64,000 nucleotides of DNA from Branchipolynoe longqiensis (taxonomy: Eukaryota; Annelida; Polychaeta; Phyllodocida; Polynoidae): contig CM059199.1 in assembly GCA_030323885.1 (NCBI GenBank), positions 35,100,590 to 35,164,589 of the forward strand. The letters run 5' to 3'. Position 1 is the stretch's first letter. Each line of letters begins with the position of its first letter. The notes beneath the pieces are model-generated. The model saw nothing but the letters and a program-made list of their open reading frames with translations. It was not told the origin of the DNA and searched no databases. Of the stretch, positions 39,877-51,690 are shown piece after piece. The position numbers and the translations under genes are program-made.

Positions 39877-40172
39877 AGATGCATAGTCTCATGAAGCATC
39901 AATTGTTCAAAACCAAAACAATTATCTAGAATTGATTCTACATATCTAACTTTGATACGGGCGCATTTATTAAACATTTGTTGCCACATAGTGGGGAATA
40001 TTGGGGAAATTTAATAGAACATGTTACAGCAGAAGTCTATGATGTCATAGTTTTGGCATGTTTGCGCTTCAAATATCTCAAAATTTAGCTATTTAAAATA
40101 AAAGTTACTTCAAAATAAACTAAAGTAGATTATAGCGATAAACCTAATATATTAATTTTTTTGTAAGTGGTA
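39877..40172 (+). mobile_element. TTAA-MITE, right end clipped
   Basis: TTAA then agatgcatagtctcatgaag, the interior, to gataaacctaatatattaa. Confidence 0.75.
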
Positions 40173-40261
40173 TATTGGACATATGTAGATAATTACACGA
40201 ATGGTTGATGCTTTCTCTGTTTGGGGTGTTAGAACATCACTTCATTTGAACCTGAAAATGT

Positions 40262-40915
40262 TGTTGGATGGAGTTTTACATCCTGGCAACATCTAAAGCT
40301 AGGATTCCTTACACGCGGTATGCGGTATGCGAATGCGAATGCGGGAAAAAATCGAAAAGCATCTAAGTCAATGGGGGTGATTCCTTACACGCGGTATGCG
40401 GCATGCGGGATGCGGCATGCGAATACTGAATCGGTCCATGTACCGATCGGTGTGGCATGCGAATGCGAATGCTGCTGCGTTTTCCATAGAGAACAGTGGT
40501 GAGGAAACCTGACACTGTGTGTGGGTGTGTGTGTGGGTGTGGGTGAAAGGACCCATCACGTAATCACGCCGCACGCCGCATGCTGCATGCCGCATGCCGC
40601 ATACCGTGTGTAAGGAATCCTAGCTTAAGATCATATCAAGACGGGTACCTACTTGTGACAGTGCACACTCATGGTGACATTATAGTGCTGTCCCACTGGG
40701 AGACCAGGCTGCCAGTACCATGACCCGAATTTCCATTCAGCCACATTGTATTGATACTGAGGTAACCAGTCCTTGCCATATCCTAGTAATGCTGAGTGGC
40801 AGGTTAGGTAGTGACAAGTATCAATTGTGTAAGTCAATGGTTTGACTCGACCCAGAATTGAACTCCTGACCTTCTGCACGGGATGCCAGCGCTATGCCGA
40901 TTCGGTCATCACGTC
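40262..40915 (-). mobile_element. S1 SINE split by a MITE
   Basis: The 3' end (40262-40296) and the rest (40626-40915) are separated by the element at 40297-40625. Removing it with one TAA restores the normal S1 word acatctaagatcatatc. Confidence 0.85.
40297..40625. mobile_element. TAA-flanked word-type MITE in S1
   Basis: 29-bp inverted ends (AGCTAGGATTCCTTACAC...; 28 of 29 match) with TAA at 40294-40296 and 40626-40628. A second copy of the terminal word attccttacacgcggtatgc begins at 40381. The interior is built of gcatgcgg and gcgaatgcg words plus a short tgtgtggg run. Confidence 0.9.
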
Positions 40916-41039
40916 CGTGCCTGTAAAGGTTGATGGTGGTGTAGTTTCAGTATTCATTTTACATTCAAGGTCGATGGCGGGATATTGGGAGAGTTTGAAC
41001 GTAGACACGGGAATATGGAGGGCTCGGGAAGGAGAGAGC

Positions 41040-43330
41040 TGAACGTTCAGGGATGAGGGAAAGGGAGAGGGAATGAATAGAGAGGGCGAGAAAGATGACA
41101 ACAGAGAGGAGAGGGAGGGCGATGGGGGAGAGAATGGAGAAGGGGCAAAGATGGGGTGAGATGGGGAGAGGGAAGAGCGAGAAGTGGAAGAGGAAGAGAG
41201 AGGGGTGGAGGATGGGGAGATATGGGGATGGGGAGAGGGTGGCAGACAGAGGAGAGAATAAGTAAATGGATGGAGAAGGAGGGCAGGGGAGGACAAAATA
41301 AGTAAAGGGAATGAGAAGGAGGATAGGGGGGGACAGAATAAGTAGAGGGGTGGAGAAGGAGGGCAGGGGGAGGACAGCCTAAGTAAAGGGATTGAGAAGG
41401 AGGGCAGGGGAGGACAGAATCAGCAAAGGGGTGGAGAAGGAGGGCAGAAGGAGGGAACACTAAGTAAAAGGATTGAGAAGGAAGACAGGGGCAGGACATA
41501 ATAAGTAAAGGGGTGGAGAAGGAGGCCAAAGGGAGGGCAGAATAAGTAAAGGGACTGAGAAGGAGGACAGGGGCAGGACAGAATAAGTAAAGGGATGGAT
41601 AAGGAGGGCAGAAGGAGGGAAGAATAAGTAAAGGGACTGAGAAGGAGGGCAGGGGCAGGACAGAATAAGTAAAGGGGTGGAGAAGGAGGGCAGAAGGAGG
41701 GAAGAATAAGTAAAGGGATTAAGAATGAGGACAGGGGCAGGACAGAATAAGCAAAGGGGTGGGGAAGGAGGGCAGAAGGACGGAAGAATAAGTAAAGGGA
41801 CTGAGAAGGAGGGCAGGGGCAGGACAGAATAAGCAAAGGGGTGGGGAAGGAGGGCAGAAGGACGGAAGAATAAGTAAAGGGACTGAGAAGGAGGGCAGGG
41901 GCAGGACAGAATAAGTAAAGGGGTGGAGAAGGAGGGCAGAAGGAGGGAAGAATAAGTAAAGGGATTAAGAAGGAGGACAGGGGCAGGACAGAATAAGTAA
42001 AGGGGTGGGGAAGGAGGGCAGAAGGACGGAAGAATAAGTAAAGGGACTGAGAAGGAGGGCAGGGGCAGGACAGAATAAGCAAAGGGGTGGAGAAGGAGGG
42101 CGGGGGGAGGACAGAATAAGTAAAGGGATGGATAAGGAGGGCAGAAGGAGGGAAGAATAAGTAAAGGGACTGAGAAGGAGGACATGGGGAGGACAGAATA
42201 AGTAAAGGGGTGGAGAAGGAGGGCAGAGGGAGGGAAGAATAAGTAAAGGGACTGAGAAGGAGGACAGGGCGAGGGACGAATAAGTAAGGGATGGAGAAGG
42301 AGGGCAGAGGGAGGGCAGAATAAGTAAAGGGACTGAGAAGGAGGACAGGGGCAGGACAGAATAAGTAAAGGGGTGGAGAAGGAGGGTAGAAGGAGGGAAG
42401 AATAAGTAAATGGATGGAGAAGGAGGGAAGAGGGAGGGAAGAATAAATAAAGGGATTGAGAAGGAGGGAAGAGGGAGGGAAGAATAAATAAAGGGATTGA
42501 GAAGGAGGGAAGAGGGAGGGAAGAATAAGTAAAGGGATTGAGAAGGAGGGAAGAGGGAGGGAAGAATATATAAAGGGATTAAGAAGGAGGGCAGTGGGAG
42601 GGCAGAATAAGTAAAGGGACTGAGAAGGAGGACAGGGGGAGGGACGAATAAGTAAGGGATGGAGAAGGAGGGCAGAGGGAGGGCAGAATAAGTAAAGGGA
42701 CTGAGAAGGAGGACAGGGGGAGGACAGAATAAGTAAAGGGATGGGGAAGGAAGGCAGAAGGAGGGAAGAATAAGTAAAGGGACTGAGAAGGAGGGCAGGG
42801 GCAGGACAGAATAAGTAAAGGGGTGGGGAAGGACGGCAGGGGGAGGACAGAATAAGTAGGGGGACTGAGAAGGAGGAAACGGGGAGGAGAGAACAAGTAA
42901 AGGGTTGGAGAAGGAGGGCAGAGGAAGGAGAGAAGAAGTAAAGGGGAAAAGGAGGGCAGAGGGTTGGCAGGATAAGTAATGGGATGGAGAAGGAGGGCAG
43001 GGAGAGGGGATAAGGCTGACAATCGGAAAGGAGAATGGGAGATGCGGAAAGAAGGACGGGAGAGTGGCAATTGCAGTGGATAGGTGGAGTGGAAAGGGAG
43101 GGCATGTGACGGGGGAGGGGGAAATAAAGGAGAGAATGGGAGGTAATGAAGATAGGGAAGAGGAGGAAAAGGGACGGGAAATGGGGAGGGAGGGGAGAGG
43201 AGTGAGAGGGAAGAGTGGGAAGAGGGAAGGGAGAGGAAAGGGAGAGGTAGGCGAAACGAGAAGGGAGAAAGAGTTGAGCGGAGGGGGAGGGGACATGGAT
43301 GGAAACAGGAGGGAGGGATTAGGGGAAAAC
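41040..43330 (+). repeat. 41-bp polypurine minisatellite
   Basis: Units of gaataagtaaagggactgag aaggaggrcaggggcaggaca type, period 41 bp, about 40 copies between roughly 41250 and 42960, with more degenerate purine sequence either side. The minus strand has no stop codon in any frame of the unit, which creates overlapping open frames up to 561 codons. They are not genes. Confidence 0.9.
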
Positions 43331-43435
43331 CAGCCAACGAAAAAAGGAGAAGGCCATACAATAGGTACGCATCATAAAGGCCCAGCATTTGCTTTTTGTT
43401 GTGTGCGTTTTTGTGTGGAGATTTTATATCTATTG

Positions 43436-43482
43436 TGGGTTTTTTTTTGGGTGGGGGGGGGGGGGGTTTGGGGGGGAAAGGG
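43436..43482 (+). repeat. Poly-G/T run
   Basis: gggtttttttttgggtgggg followed by a long G-run. Confidence 0.7.
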
Positions 43483-43679
43483 CGTCCGTTTTAGTGGGGC
43501 CTGTACATTTACTCCTGTTGCTAGAGGAGAGCATATCGCACACGGAAACTTTCCCCACGTTTCACATCATAGGGAGACAGTAAAGAACTGTATGGATGTT
43601 CTTGAATAATGCTTCACGATTGCTTCACTATTGCCAGACATCAGGATTCTTGGGGAAGAGAACCCGGACACAGCCCAAT

Positions 43680-44265
43680 GAGGCGCTGCCTCCGGGAAGA
43701 CTATGGCTATTTCCGGGAACACTATGGTTATTTCCGGGAACACTATGGCTATTTCCGAGAACACTATGGCTACTTCCAGGAACACTATGGCTACTTCCGG
43801 GAACATCATGGTTAATCCTGGGAACACTGTGGCTATTTCTGGGAACACTATGGCTCCTTCCGGGAACACAATGGTTAATTCTGGGAACACCATGGCTATT
43901 TCCGGGAACACCATGGCTATTTCGGGAACACCATGGCTATTTCGGGAACACCATAGCTATTTCCGGGAACACTATGGCTGTTTCCAGAACACTATGGTTA
44001 ATTCTGGGAACAATATTAGCTCCTTCCGGGAACACTATGGCTATTTCCAGGAACACAATGGCTATTTCCAGGAACACAATGGCTATTTCCAGGAACACTA
44101 TCGCTAGTTACGGGAACACAATTGCTAGTCCCGGGAACACCATGGCTACTTCCCGGAACATTATGGCTACTTCCGGGACCACTATGGCTACTTCCGGGAA
44201 TACTATGGTTATTTACAGGAACGCTATGGCTACTTGGACAAAAATGGTGGTATTTCTGAAATGAC
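43680..44265 (+). repeat. 21-bp minisatellite
   Basis: About 28 units of gggaacactatggctatttc plus one base. 21 is divisible by 3, so open frames run through (222 codons in one). Units drift at the edges. No spacers, so not a CRISPR-like array. Confidence 0.9.
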
Positions 44266-44477
44266 CTTCTATGCATGAGTGGGCTCCATTTACTAGGGCT
44301 CAACTTTCTTTACTGGATATCTAATCAACATTGTAGACGCAAGCGAGAAGATTCACAACGAAATTCAACTCATGTTTCATCCATAATTTAGCCAAAGCTA
44401 CATATAATGATATCGAGCCTATAATAATAACGAAACTTGTCAATAACGGCCGAGCTCTGATTACACTGTGTTCGGTG

Positions 44478-45051
44478 TAGATAAAAGATTCACCCCTACC
44501 TACAGCCGAGGTGAATAACAACGCTATATAAAATTGGCGAAAATATCTTTCATTGCTGATGGCCTTAGTTTCGCATTCTTACCTTATGTTGATCACAATT
44601 CAATAGTTACAACCCAATTCTAAATGTTTTCCCTCCACATAATACTCTCCAGACTGTTCATATCACATTATATCAAAGCATGATGACACTAAATCAGTTT
44701 GAATCGATAGTCCATTAAGTAACTCTGCCATGTTTGAATGAACTGGTTCACCACGTCAATAGCTCAGCCAATGAAAATGCCTGCTTCCTGACCTAGATTG
44801 GAACCTCTCAATTTCCTGCCAATGGCTGCCCTGTGGATATGTGACCTTTGTCAATTCAATGTTTAAAGTTCATTTATCTACTGGATTAAAGTTGCAGGTA
44901 AATATATAAAGGTATGTGAAGATTATATTGTGCTTCTTGAATTAAGAATTCGTGTGCTCATTTCATTTGCCCAGCCTTTCATCACTTTTTCTAATGGATT
45001 CTTATTCCGTGCTGTAGGTAGAGATGGTCTATGGGGTGAACCTTTTATCTA
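44478..45051 (+). mobile_element. M9 MITE copy C, diverged
   Basis: Ends tagataaaagattcacccc and ggggtgaaccttttatcta. Flanks tgttcggtg and ggttcgctg agree at 7 of 9. The interior is longer and only partly alike (gcgaaaatatctttcatt). Confidence 0.75.
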
Positions 45052-45214
45052 GGTTCGCTGAAACTCATGTACTAGGCTCATTCTTTTCAAGCAACTGCAT
45101 TACACACACATTCAAAGCATAATAACAGGCACATTATTCATATTATACCATTTTCAAGACATATTTGAATGAGAAAAGTATACAAGCCTAATCACTTAAA
45201 AATGTAAGCATGCC

Positions 45215-45393
45215 AAAACTCTTTACACCATAGGCTTTAGCAGTACCAGGTTCTATTAAATGGTATTGGTATTGCTGTCTATTTCGCAACAAATGCTTAA
45301 TAAGATCATCAGTATCTAAGGTAGATATATAGAATCAATTCTAGAAAATTGCTTTGGTTTTGAAAATGTGATGCTTTATCGGACTATGCAGCT
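45215..45393 (-). mobile_element. TTAA-MITE, half
   Basis: gcatgccaaaactctttaca to ttatcggactatgcagct followed by TTAA. Confidence 0.7.
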
Positions 45394-45398
45394 TTAAA

Positions 45399-45794
45399 TA
45401 TCTGTTTATCCCTTATTACCTTTGTAATTCCACCGATCTCTTCCCTGCATGACGTCATAGAATGGACTAGTTGAGCTCCAAACCAGTAAGTTAAGACGGA
45501 TCTGCCTAGACCTCTTACATAGAGTACTCCAAAGTTATTCTTACTAGTTGATATTTCCAGAAGTTGAGTGTTTAAAAAAAAAGATATGGCCAATATTCAT
45601 CTAATGAATACTTGTTAAAATGAGGTGGGCAGATTTAAAAAAGTAGTCGTCTAGAGGAAATGAAATTAATCGGTTTTCCCTCAAAATGTATTAGGACGAT
45701 ATTTCTCTTTTGTGTGTTTTCTCTTGTTAGTCTATTGTTAGACTCTTGCTAGACTCTTATTCGGTGGTTATATTAGATTACGCCGAGGCTGGAA
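45399..45794. other. No recognisable feature
   Basis: Contains a small tgttagactcttgctagac duplication near 45735. Confidence 0.35.
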
Positions 45795-46130
45795 TATCAG
45801 TGATTGGTTATCAAGAATGGGTGATAAGTGATAAGGATGTAAGTAAATGTGTATCTATGTGTTTACAAATATAAAATAGGAGTACAGATTAAAAATTGGT
45901 TTTTCGGTGATTGGTCATCAAGACTGAAATGGATGCCAGTAAATAATTTATGTACGTATGTGTTTACAAAAAAAAAGAAGGAATACATATTCAAAAAGGG
46001 CTTTTCGGTGATTGGTCATAAAAAAATGACTTATATGGATGCAAGTAAATATGTATATATGAGCTTACAACAAAAAAGGGAATACAAATTGAAAATGGGC
46101 TTTTCGCAAACTAATTGGGCTAGTGCGATA
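45795..46130 (+). repeat. About 103-bp tandem repeat, three units
   Basis: Each unit has gtgattggtcatcaag, gtaaatatgtatatatg, gtttacaa, and ends tgggcttttcg. Starts near 45801, 45907 and 46009. Open through 99 codons but repeat-derived. Confidence 0.8.
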
Positions 46131-46274
46131 AACCAGAACCATATTTGAATCGACACCATCACCTCAAGCCAGAAATTACTCATCGACATTCAGAATAACC
46201 ACTAACTGAAATGCCGTCTCTAAAACAGTACAACTGATGAACATTTTTGATAAGTGACAATATTGTCTGTAATT

Positions 46275-46518
46275 ATTGCCCATTTGTTACTTGGTATTTA
46301 GATGGATAATCAGTGTTTAATTCTACTGTATTATCAATGGATGATAAACATGACAATACCTTGGAATAATCTATTTTATCCAAACCCAGTTGTGTCATTG
46401 CCTATTTGTTACTTGGTATTTAGATGGATAATCAGTGTTTAATTCTACTGTATTATCAATGGATGATAAACATGACAATACCTTGGAATAATCTATTTGA
46501 TCTAAACCCAGTTGTGTC
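46275..46518 (+). repeat. 122-bp tandem duplication
   Basis: Two near-identical units, 46275-46396 and 46397-46518 (tttgttacttggtatttaga ... aacccagttgtgtc). Confidence 0.9.
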
Positions 46519-46671
46519 ATATTGCATGGTAGGCTGCTGGTAATGAAATTTATTTACTGAATAAACATAATGTTTTGCTCTTTTTTTTCAGATGAAAATA
46601 ATTAAACTTCCCGCTGAATCGAATACTGACATATTGGATTACTAAAGCAACAGGAACACAAGACTATGACA

Positions 46672-48207
46672 GGTTGGGGGAGTGGTGATGGTGGTGATAG
46701 TGGTGTGGTGGTGGTGATAATGGCGGTGGTGGTGGTGTGGTGGTGTGGTGGTGTGGTGGTGTGGTGGTGTGGTGGTGTGGTGGTGTGGTGCTGGTGGTGC
46801 TGGTGATAGTGGTGTGGTGGTGGTGATAGTGGCGATGGTGGTGGTGTGGTAGTGGTGGTGGTGATAGTGGCGATGGATATGATAGTGGCGATGGTGGTGG
46901 TGTGGTGGTGGTGGTGGTGATAGTGGTGATGGTGGTGGTGTGGGTGGTGTGGTCGTGGTGGTGGTAGTGGCGGTGGTGGTGGTGGCTGTGTGGTGGTGGT
47001 GGTAGTGGTGGTGGTGGTGGTGTGGTGGTGGTGGTCGTGATAGTGGTGGTGGTGGTGTTGGTGGTAGTAGTGGTGGTGGTGTGGTGGTGGTGATAGTGGC
47101 AGTGGTGGTGGTGTGGTTGTGTGGTGGTGGTGGTGACAGTGGCGATGGTGGTGGTGGTGGTGTGGTGGTGGTGGTGTTAGTGGCGGTGGTGGTGGTTGTG
47201 GGTGTGTGGTGGGGGTGGTAGTAGTGGTGGTGGTGATGGTGGTGGTGGTGGTGGTGTGGTGTTGTGGTGGAGTGGTGGTGGTGGTGGTGGTGATAGTGGT
47301 GTGGTGGTGGTGATAGTAGCGATGGTGGTGGTGTGGTGGTGGTGGTGGTGGTGATAGTGGCGATGGTGGTGATAGTGGCGATGGTGGTGGTGTGGTGGTG
47401 GTGGTGGTGGTTATAGTGGCGATGGTGGTGGTGTGGGTGGTGTGGTGGTGGTGGTGTGGTGGTGATAGTGGTGGTGGTGGCTGTGTGGTGGTGGTGGTAG
47501 TGGTGGTGGTGGTGGTTGGGTGGTGGTGGTGGTAGTAGGGGCGGTGGTGTTGGTGGTGGTGGTGATAGTGGCAGTGGTGGTGTGGTGGCGTGGTTGTGGT
47601 GGTGAAAGTGGCTATGGTGGTGGTGGTGTGGTGGTGTTAGTGGTGGTGGTGGTGGCGTGGTGGTGGTGGTGATAGTGGTGGTGGTGTGGTGGTGGTGGGT
47701 GTGTGGTGGTCTTAGTGGTTGTGGGGTGGTGTGGTGGCGTGGTGATAGTGGCGGTGGCAGTGGTGTGGTCGTGGTGGTGTGGTCGTGGTGATAGTGGCGT
47801 TGGTGGTGTGGTGGTGGTGGTGATAGTGGCGGTGGCAGTGGTGTGGGATGGTGGTGGTGTGGTGGTGATAGTGGTGGTGGTGGTTGTGTGGTGGTGGTGG
47901 TGGTAGTAGTAGTGGTGGTTGTGTGGTGGTGGTGATAGTGGTGGTGGCGGTGGTGTGGTGGTGGTGGTGGTAGTAGTGGTGGTGGTGTGGTGGTGGTGAT
48001 AGTGGTGGTGGCGATGGGCTGGTGGTGGTGGTGTTAGTAGTGGTGGTGGTGTGGTGGTGGTTGTGATAGTGGCAGTGGTGGTGGCGGTGGTGGTGGTGGT
48101 GGTGTGGTGGTGGTGGTGATAGTGACTGTGGCAGTGGTGTGGTGGTGGTGTTAGTAGTGGTGGTGGTGTGGTGGTGGTGGTGATAGTGGCGGTGGTGGTG
48201 GTTGTGG
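46672..48207 (+). repeat. GGT-rich array
   Basis: 1.5 kb of ggtggtggtgtggtggtgat with agtggcgatggtggt variants. Strong G/C strand asymmetry; quadruplex-prone. Confidence 0.95.
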
Positions 48208-48714
48208 GCCGGTAACGATTATTTCAGAAATTACTTCAAAGGGACAATAACCAGGAATAGTTCATATATCGTCCAATAAAGGCCTAGAAACTAGAACAGT
48301 TCATAAATAATGTTGTTTCTTTAATGGAGGTGGGTGGGTAAATATGAGAATTTGAGATGTGAATGAAGGTGGCTGGAGAAGGTTTGGTTTCTTTTCGCCG
48401 GAGGGAAGGGTTCACGTGGGCGAGAGTGGTGCAATGAGAGATGAGTGAGTGTTTTTATTTTTGGGGAGTTTTCAGTTGCATTGGTGCGCTGAAGGCTGCA
48501 AATCTGCAGCACTGTATGGGCACGCTGAAAGCAGTGCCATGTGGTCGGGAGTTGGCTTCCAATGGGTAGTGGTAGAGAAATGGGGGGGAGGAAGGAAAAA
48601 GGCAGCCTAAGAGCCCAACCACAGTCCTCTGAGAGGGCTGGGGGAGGCTGGGTGTTTGGTGTAGTTTACGCCCCAGTAAGAGTGGCGGTGGTGGAGGAGG
48701 ATCTCATGGTTGAC
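48208..48714. other. No gene recognised
   Basis: The end of this stretch may be the upstream, unreadable part of the LINE that follows. Confidence 0.35.
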
Positions 48715-49355
48715 GGAAACAAGCTGAACTCTGTTCCGTAATTCACCTACCTCGGAAGCACTATATCAAGTGATGGACGCATTGATGCTGAAATACAGAG
48801 GAGGATGGCCAAGGCTGGCACATCTTTCGGCCGACTATGCCAGAGACTCTGGAACAACCACCATGTGTCCATGCGAGTCAAAGGCGAGATCTATCGTGCA
48901 ATCATGCTATCCACCCTACTATACGAAGCCAAGGCCTGGACAGTGTACAGACGACAAGTGAAAAAGCTGAATGCCTTCATGATGCATCATCTGCGTTCGA
49001 TCATGAGGCTAACCTGGAAGAACAAAGTGACAAATAAGGAAATACTTGAACGGACAGGGCTGCCCTCTATGGAAGATCTTCTGATCAAAAAGAATCTCCA
49101 GTGGACTGGACACTTCATGAGGATGTCATCAGACAGGCTACCAAAGCAGATCCTCTACTCCCAACTGTCTTCTGGTTACAGAAAGAGAGGGCGCCCTCTT
49201 CTTCGGTTCAAGGATACCATCAAGAGAAACCAGAAGCTGAGAGACATTAGTACTGACTCATGGACATCACTCTCACAGCAGAGAGCTAAATCGAGAGTGA
49301 CAGTCAAGTATTGCAAGCAGTCTTTGTTGCATCGCGACTGACAGCATGATGATGA
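48715..49355 (+). pseudogene. LINE 3' end, RT C-terminus (best copy)
   Basis: Same family as 3284-3960 and better preserved. After VDGNKLNSVP and one TAA (48739), the frame runs FTYLGSTISSDGRIDAEIQR, then MAKAGTSFGRLCQRLWNNH, KGEIYRAIMLSTLLYEAKAW, VKKLNAFMMHHLRSIMRLTW, LLIKKNLQWTGHFMRM and GYRKRGRPLLRF, ending KQSLLHRD at 49341. The YGAETW-type motif reads YEAKAW here. A short atgatgatga tail follows. It is the thumb and C-terminal region only. The catalytic polymerase and endonuclease are absent, so it is 5'-truncated. Confidence 0.9.
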
Positions 49356-49359
49356 AGAC

Positions 49360-49600
49360 CCTAGGCCATACCAGTATGTGCACCGACTTGTGACAGCGCA
49401 CACTCATGGCGACTTTATAGTGCTGCCCCACTGGGAAATCAGGCCGCCGGCACCATGACCTGATGTCCCACACAATCACATTATCCTGACACTGTGCGCC
49501 CAGTCCCTGTCCTGACCTCATAACACGAAGCGCCGAGCAGCAACAGGTACCTATTTTATAAGTCGTTGGTTTGACTCGACCAGGATCCAAACTTCAGTCC
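49360..49600 (-). mobile_element. S1 SINE, tail missing
   Basis: Starts within the body (ccgacttgtgacagcgcaca) immediately after the LINE 3' end and reaches gactcgaccaggatcc. Confidence 0.75.
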
Positions 49601-49769
49601 CTCCAGATTCACCGGTACGCACATTAAGTCGGGCCAAGGACAAAGGAAGAACTGAAGTGAGGATGGGATTAGCTAGGCAGTGGGTGGGGTTACCTGTTAG
49701 CTGTTAGTGAAAATTAGTGGTTAATTGGCCGTGGTATCAAGTCAGGTATGGGGACGAGGTGGGGCCTGC

Positions 49770-50105
49770 TAGTCCTCGGTGTCAGGGTCTGGGCAACCGA
49801 CAGCATTGATGATATCTGCGTTCTGGCGGTAGAAGCGAGCAAGTGCGTTCCAGGATGACTTGGAAATCCTGGAGAGGATAGCCAGAGCAGCCCTATTGTC
49901 GTTGAGTTGGTGGTCAGAGTCCTCCATGAAGTCACTGATGGCAGATCTGTCGACGGCACCATATGACGTGAGTATGTGGGGCACATTGAAGATCTTAGTG
50001 CTGCAGGGACAGCACTGGAGGTTGGGGACATCAATCCAATGGCGGTAGCCAGTCCTGAAGCGGTTGACGGCGACTTGGGTAGAAGCAGGAAGGCCGACTG
50101 AATGG
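49770..50105 (-). pseudogene. Possible LINE C-terminal fragment
   Basis: Minus-strand frame reads NRFRTGYRHW, then LQCCPCSTKIFNVPHIL and SSWNALARFYRQNADIINAV. An RTG motif followed by a C.C and V.HIL spacing resembles the terminal zinc-knuckle region of some LINE proteins. The expected last cysteine is not visible. A short host ORF remains possible. Confidence 0.35.
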
Positions 50106-50160
50106 GGGATGTTAGTTCTGACTAGGGTGTACCAGAGCCAGCATTGTAACCATATTATAA

Positions 50161-50239
50161 CTCTCCAAACCGACCACCTCCCTAAATGGACCAGTTAAAA
50201 TCGGTCCCAAGGTCGGTCAATTTAGAAAGGTTTTACTGT
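50161..50239. mobile_element. pogo-like MITE, end fragment
   Basis: ctccaaaccgaccacctccc ... agaaaggttttactgta. Confidence 0.65.
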
Positions 50240-50667
50240 AGTTTTTTTTTGTTTTTTTTTTAAATTGTATATATTTATGCCAATTTGCTTTATATATTAT
50301 ATCTATTTTTATTGTTATATATATCTAGATTTAAATAGCCATTGTTGACACACCATGGGCTTCAGCAATAACAGGGTATTTTAATTTGATTTAATACCCT
50401 TTTACATTACTCAGAATGTGTTTCCAGATAATATATAGGCACACAACAACATCAAAATAAATATGCAACGTTACTGGAGAGTCTACGGAGAAAAACGAGG
50501 TGAATATGAATGTGGGTTTTGATTGTCGACCATTTGAATGCCCCCTTCCCCCATAGCCGCTCCCTTTTGCCAACGCCCACTCTGCCCACACCGCCCCCAC
50601 AGCCCCCACCGCCCCCACCGCCCTACCATCTAAACCCTCTCCCCTCGCATTTTCATCATAGTTAGGT
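50240..50667. other. No gene; CCGCCCCCA repeat
   Basis: AT-rich, then a short ccgcccccacagcccccacc repeat near 50590-50625. Confidence 0.45.
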
Positions 50668-51050
50668 CCGGTGTCGTATTTTCAGCGCCCGGTCATTGTC
50701 AGCGGCCTGTCGTGGCTTCTGCGCATGTGCGGATTTTAAGACATACGCAAAACACCCATGACCTCGCCGGCTACAAGCTCAGTTAAGGTACCCGGCAGTG
50801 TTGGGGACCGATTAGGCCGAAATCTATTGAATGCGATCATATTTAACAGAATTACATACTCAAATAATGAAATTTTATTAAATTAACCTTAAATTCCAAG
50901 CGATATTAACGTAGCAGCTAGATCAGCGTCGAATCGCCGAGTGTAAACAAAACAAATAGCAGTGATCGCCGCAACGTACGAACATCCGCGCATGCGCAGA
51001 AGCCACGACAGGCCGCTGACAATGACCGGGCGCTGAAAATACGACACCGG
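50668..51050. mobile_element. MITE with 66-bp near-identical inverted ends
   Basis: 50668-50733 and 50985-51050 are inverted copies with one mismatch, starting CCGGTGTCGTATTTTCAGCG. The interior contains aatctattgaatgcgatcat, ttaacagaattacatac, shared with an arm of the palindrome at 31999. No clear TSD. Confidence 0.85.
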
Positions 51051-51324
51051 TTTGACCATACACATCTTAAATTGTTCACCAGATAGCCGCTTCATGCAAT
51101 TCACATCATTAATATTATTATTAAATGTCATGGTCTCCATGGTTACTAATGTTGCCCGATGTAGTGGCGCCATCTGTGTGCATTTGTTTGTATTGCGCTT
51201 TTCATCGGAGCAATCAATGTTTAGTGCAGTTGATTTACTGACCAGCTCCCTTCTATCGCTCTTTACACCCAACACACTCACCCAACCACCCACACCCATG
51301 TTGTCCTCTTTTTGTTGACCAGAT

Positions 51325-51595
51325 AGGATTGCCAAATGAGTTGAGCGCCCATCTCCCGTTTGGGAGATCGTGGGATTCAACCCTGGTCGAGTCGAACCAA
51401 TGACTTAAAAATTGATACTTGTCGCTTCCTAGCCAGGCATTTGACATTATTAGGATAAGCCAAGGACTGATAATGTGACTGAGTGGGATATCAGGTCATG
51501 GTGCTGGCAGCCTCGTCTCCCAGTGGGGCAGCACTATAAAGTTGCCATAGGTACACACTGTCCCATGTCTGTGCCCGTCCTGATAAGACTACCTT
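51325..51595 (+). mobile_element. S1 SINE, head and body
   Basis: Second head subtype: ttgccaaatgagttgagcgc and gggattcaaccctgg. Ends gcccgtcctgataagact. Confidence 0.85.
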
Positions 51596-51609
51596 GATGA
51601 GAACATTGG

Positions 51610-51690
51610 AATTAATTTTGTTTGTTATCACTTCAAATATCTCCAAAGTTTACTATTTATAATAAAATGACCCTAAACTAAACGAATGAA
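51610..51690 (+). mobile_element. TTAA-MITE, fragment
   Basis: ggaattaattttgtttg, cacttcaaatatctccaaag. Confidence 0.5.

Noticed and set aside
41420..43105. 561-codon minus-strand open frame with several overlapping ones
   Set aside because: It lies entirely in the 41-bp minisatellite. The C/T-rich strand simply lacks stops, and the peptide is low-complexity S/P/L/F.
43596..44264. 222-codon open frame, and the idea of a CRISPR-like array
   Set aside because: A contiguous 21-bp tandem repeat with no spacers, in animal DNA.
46672..48207. Glycine/valine-rich coding region
   Set aside because: GGT-rich microsatellite. The frames are short and broken by stops.
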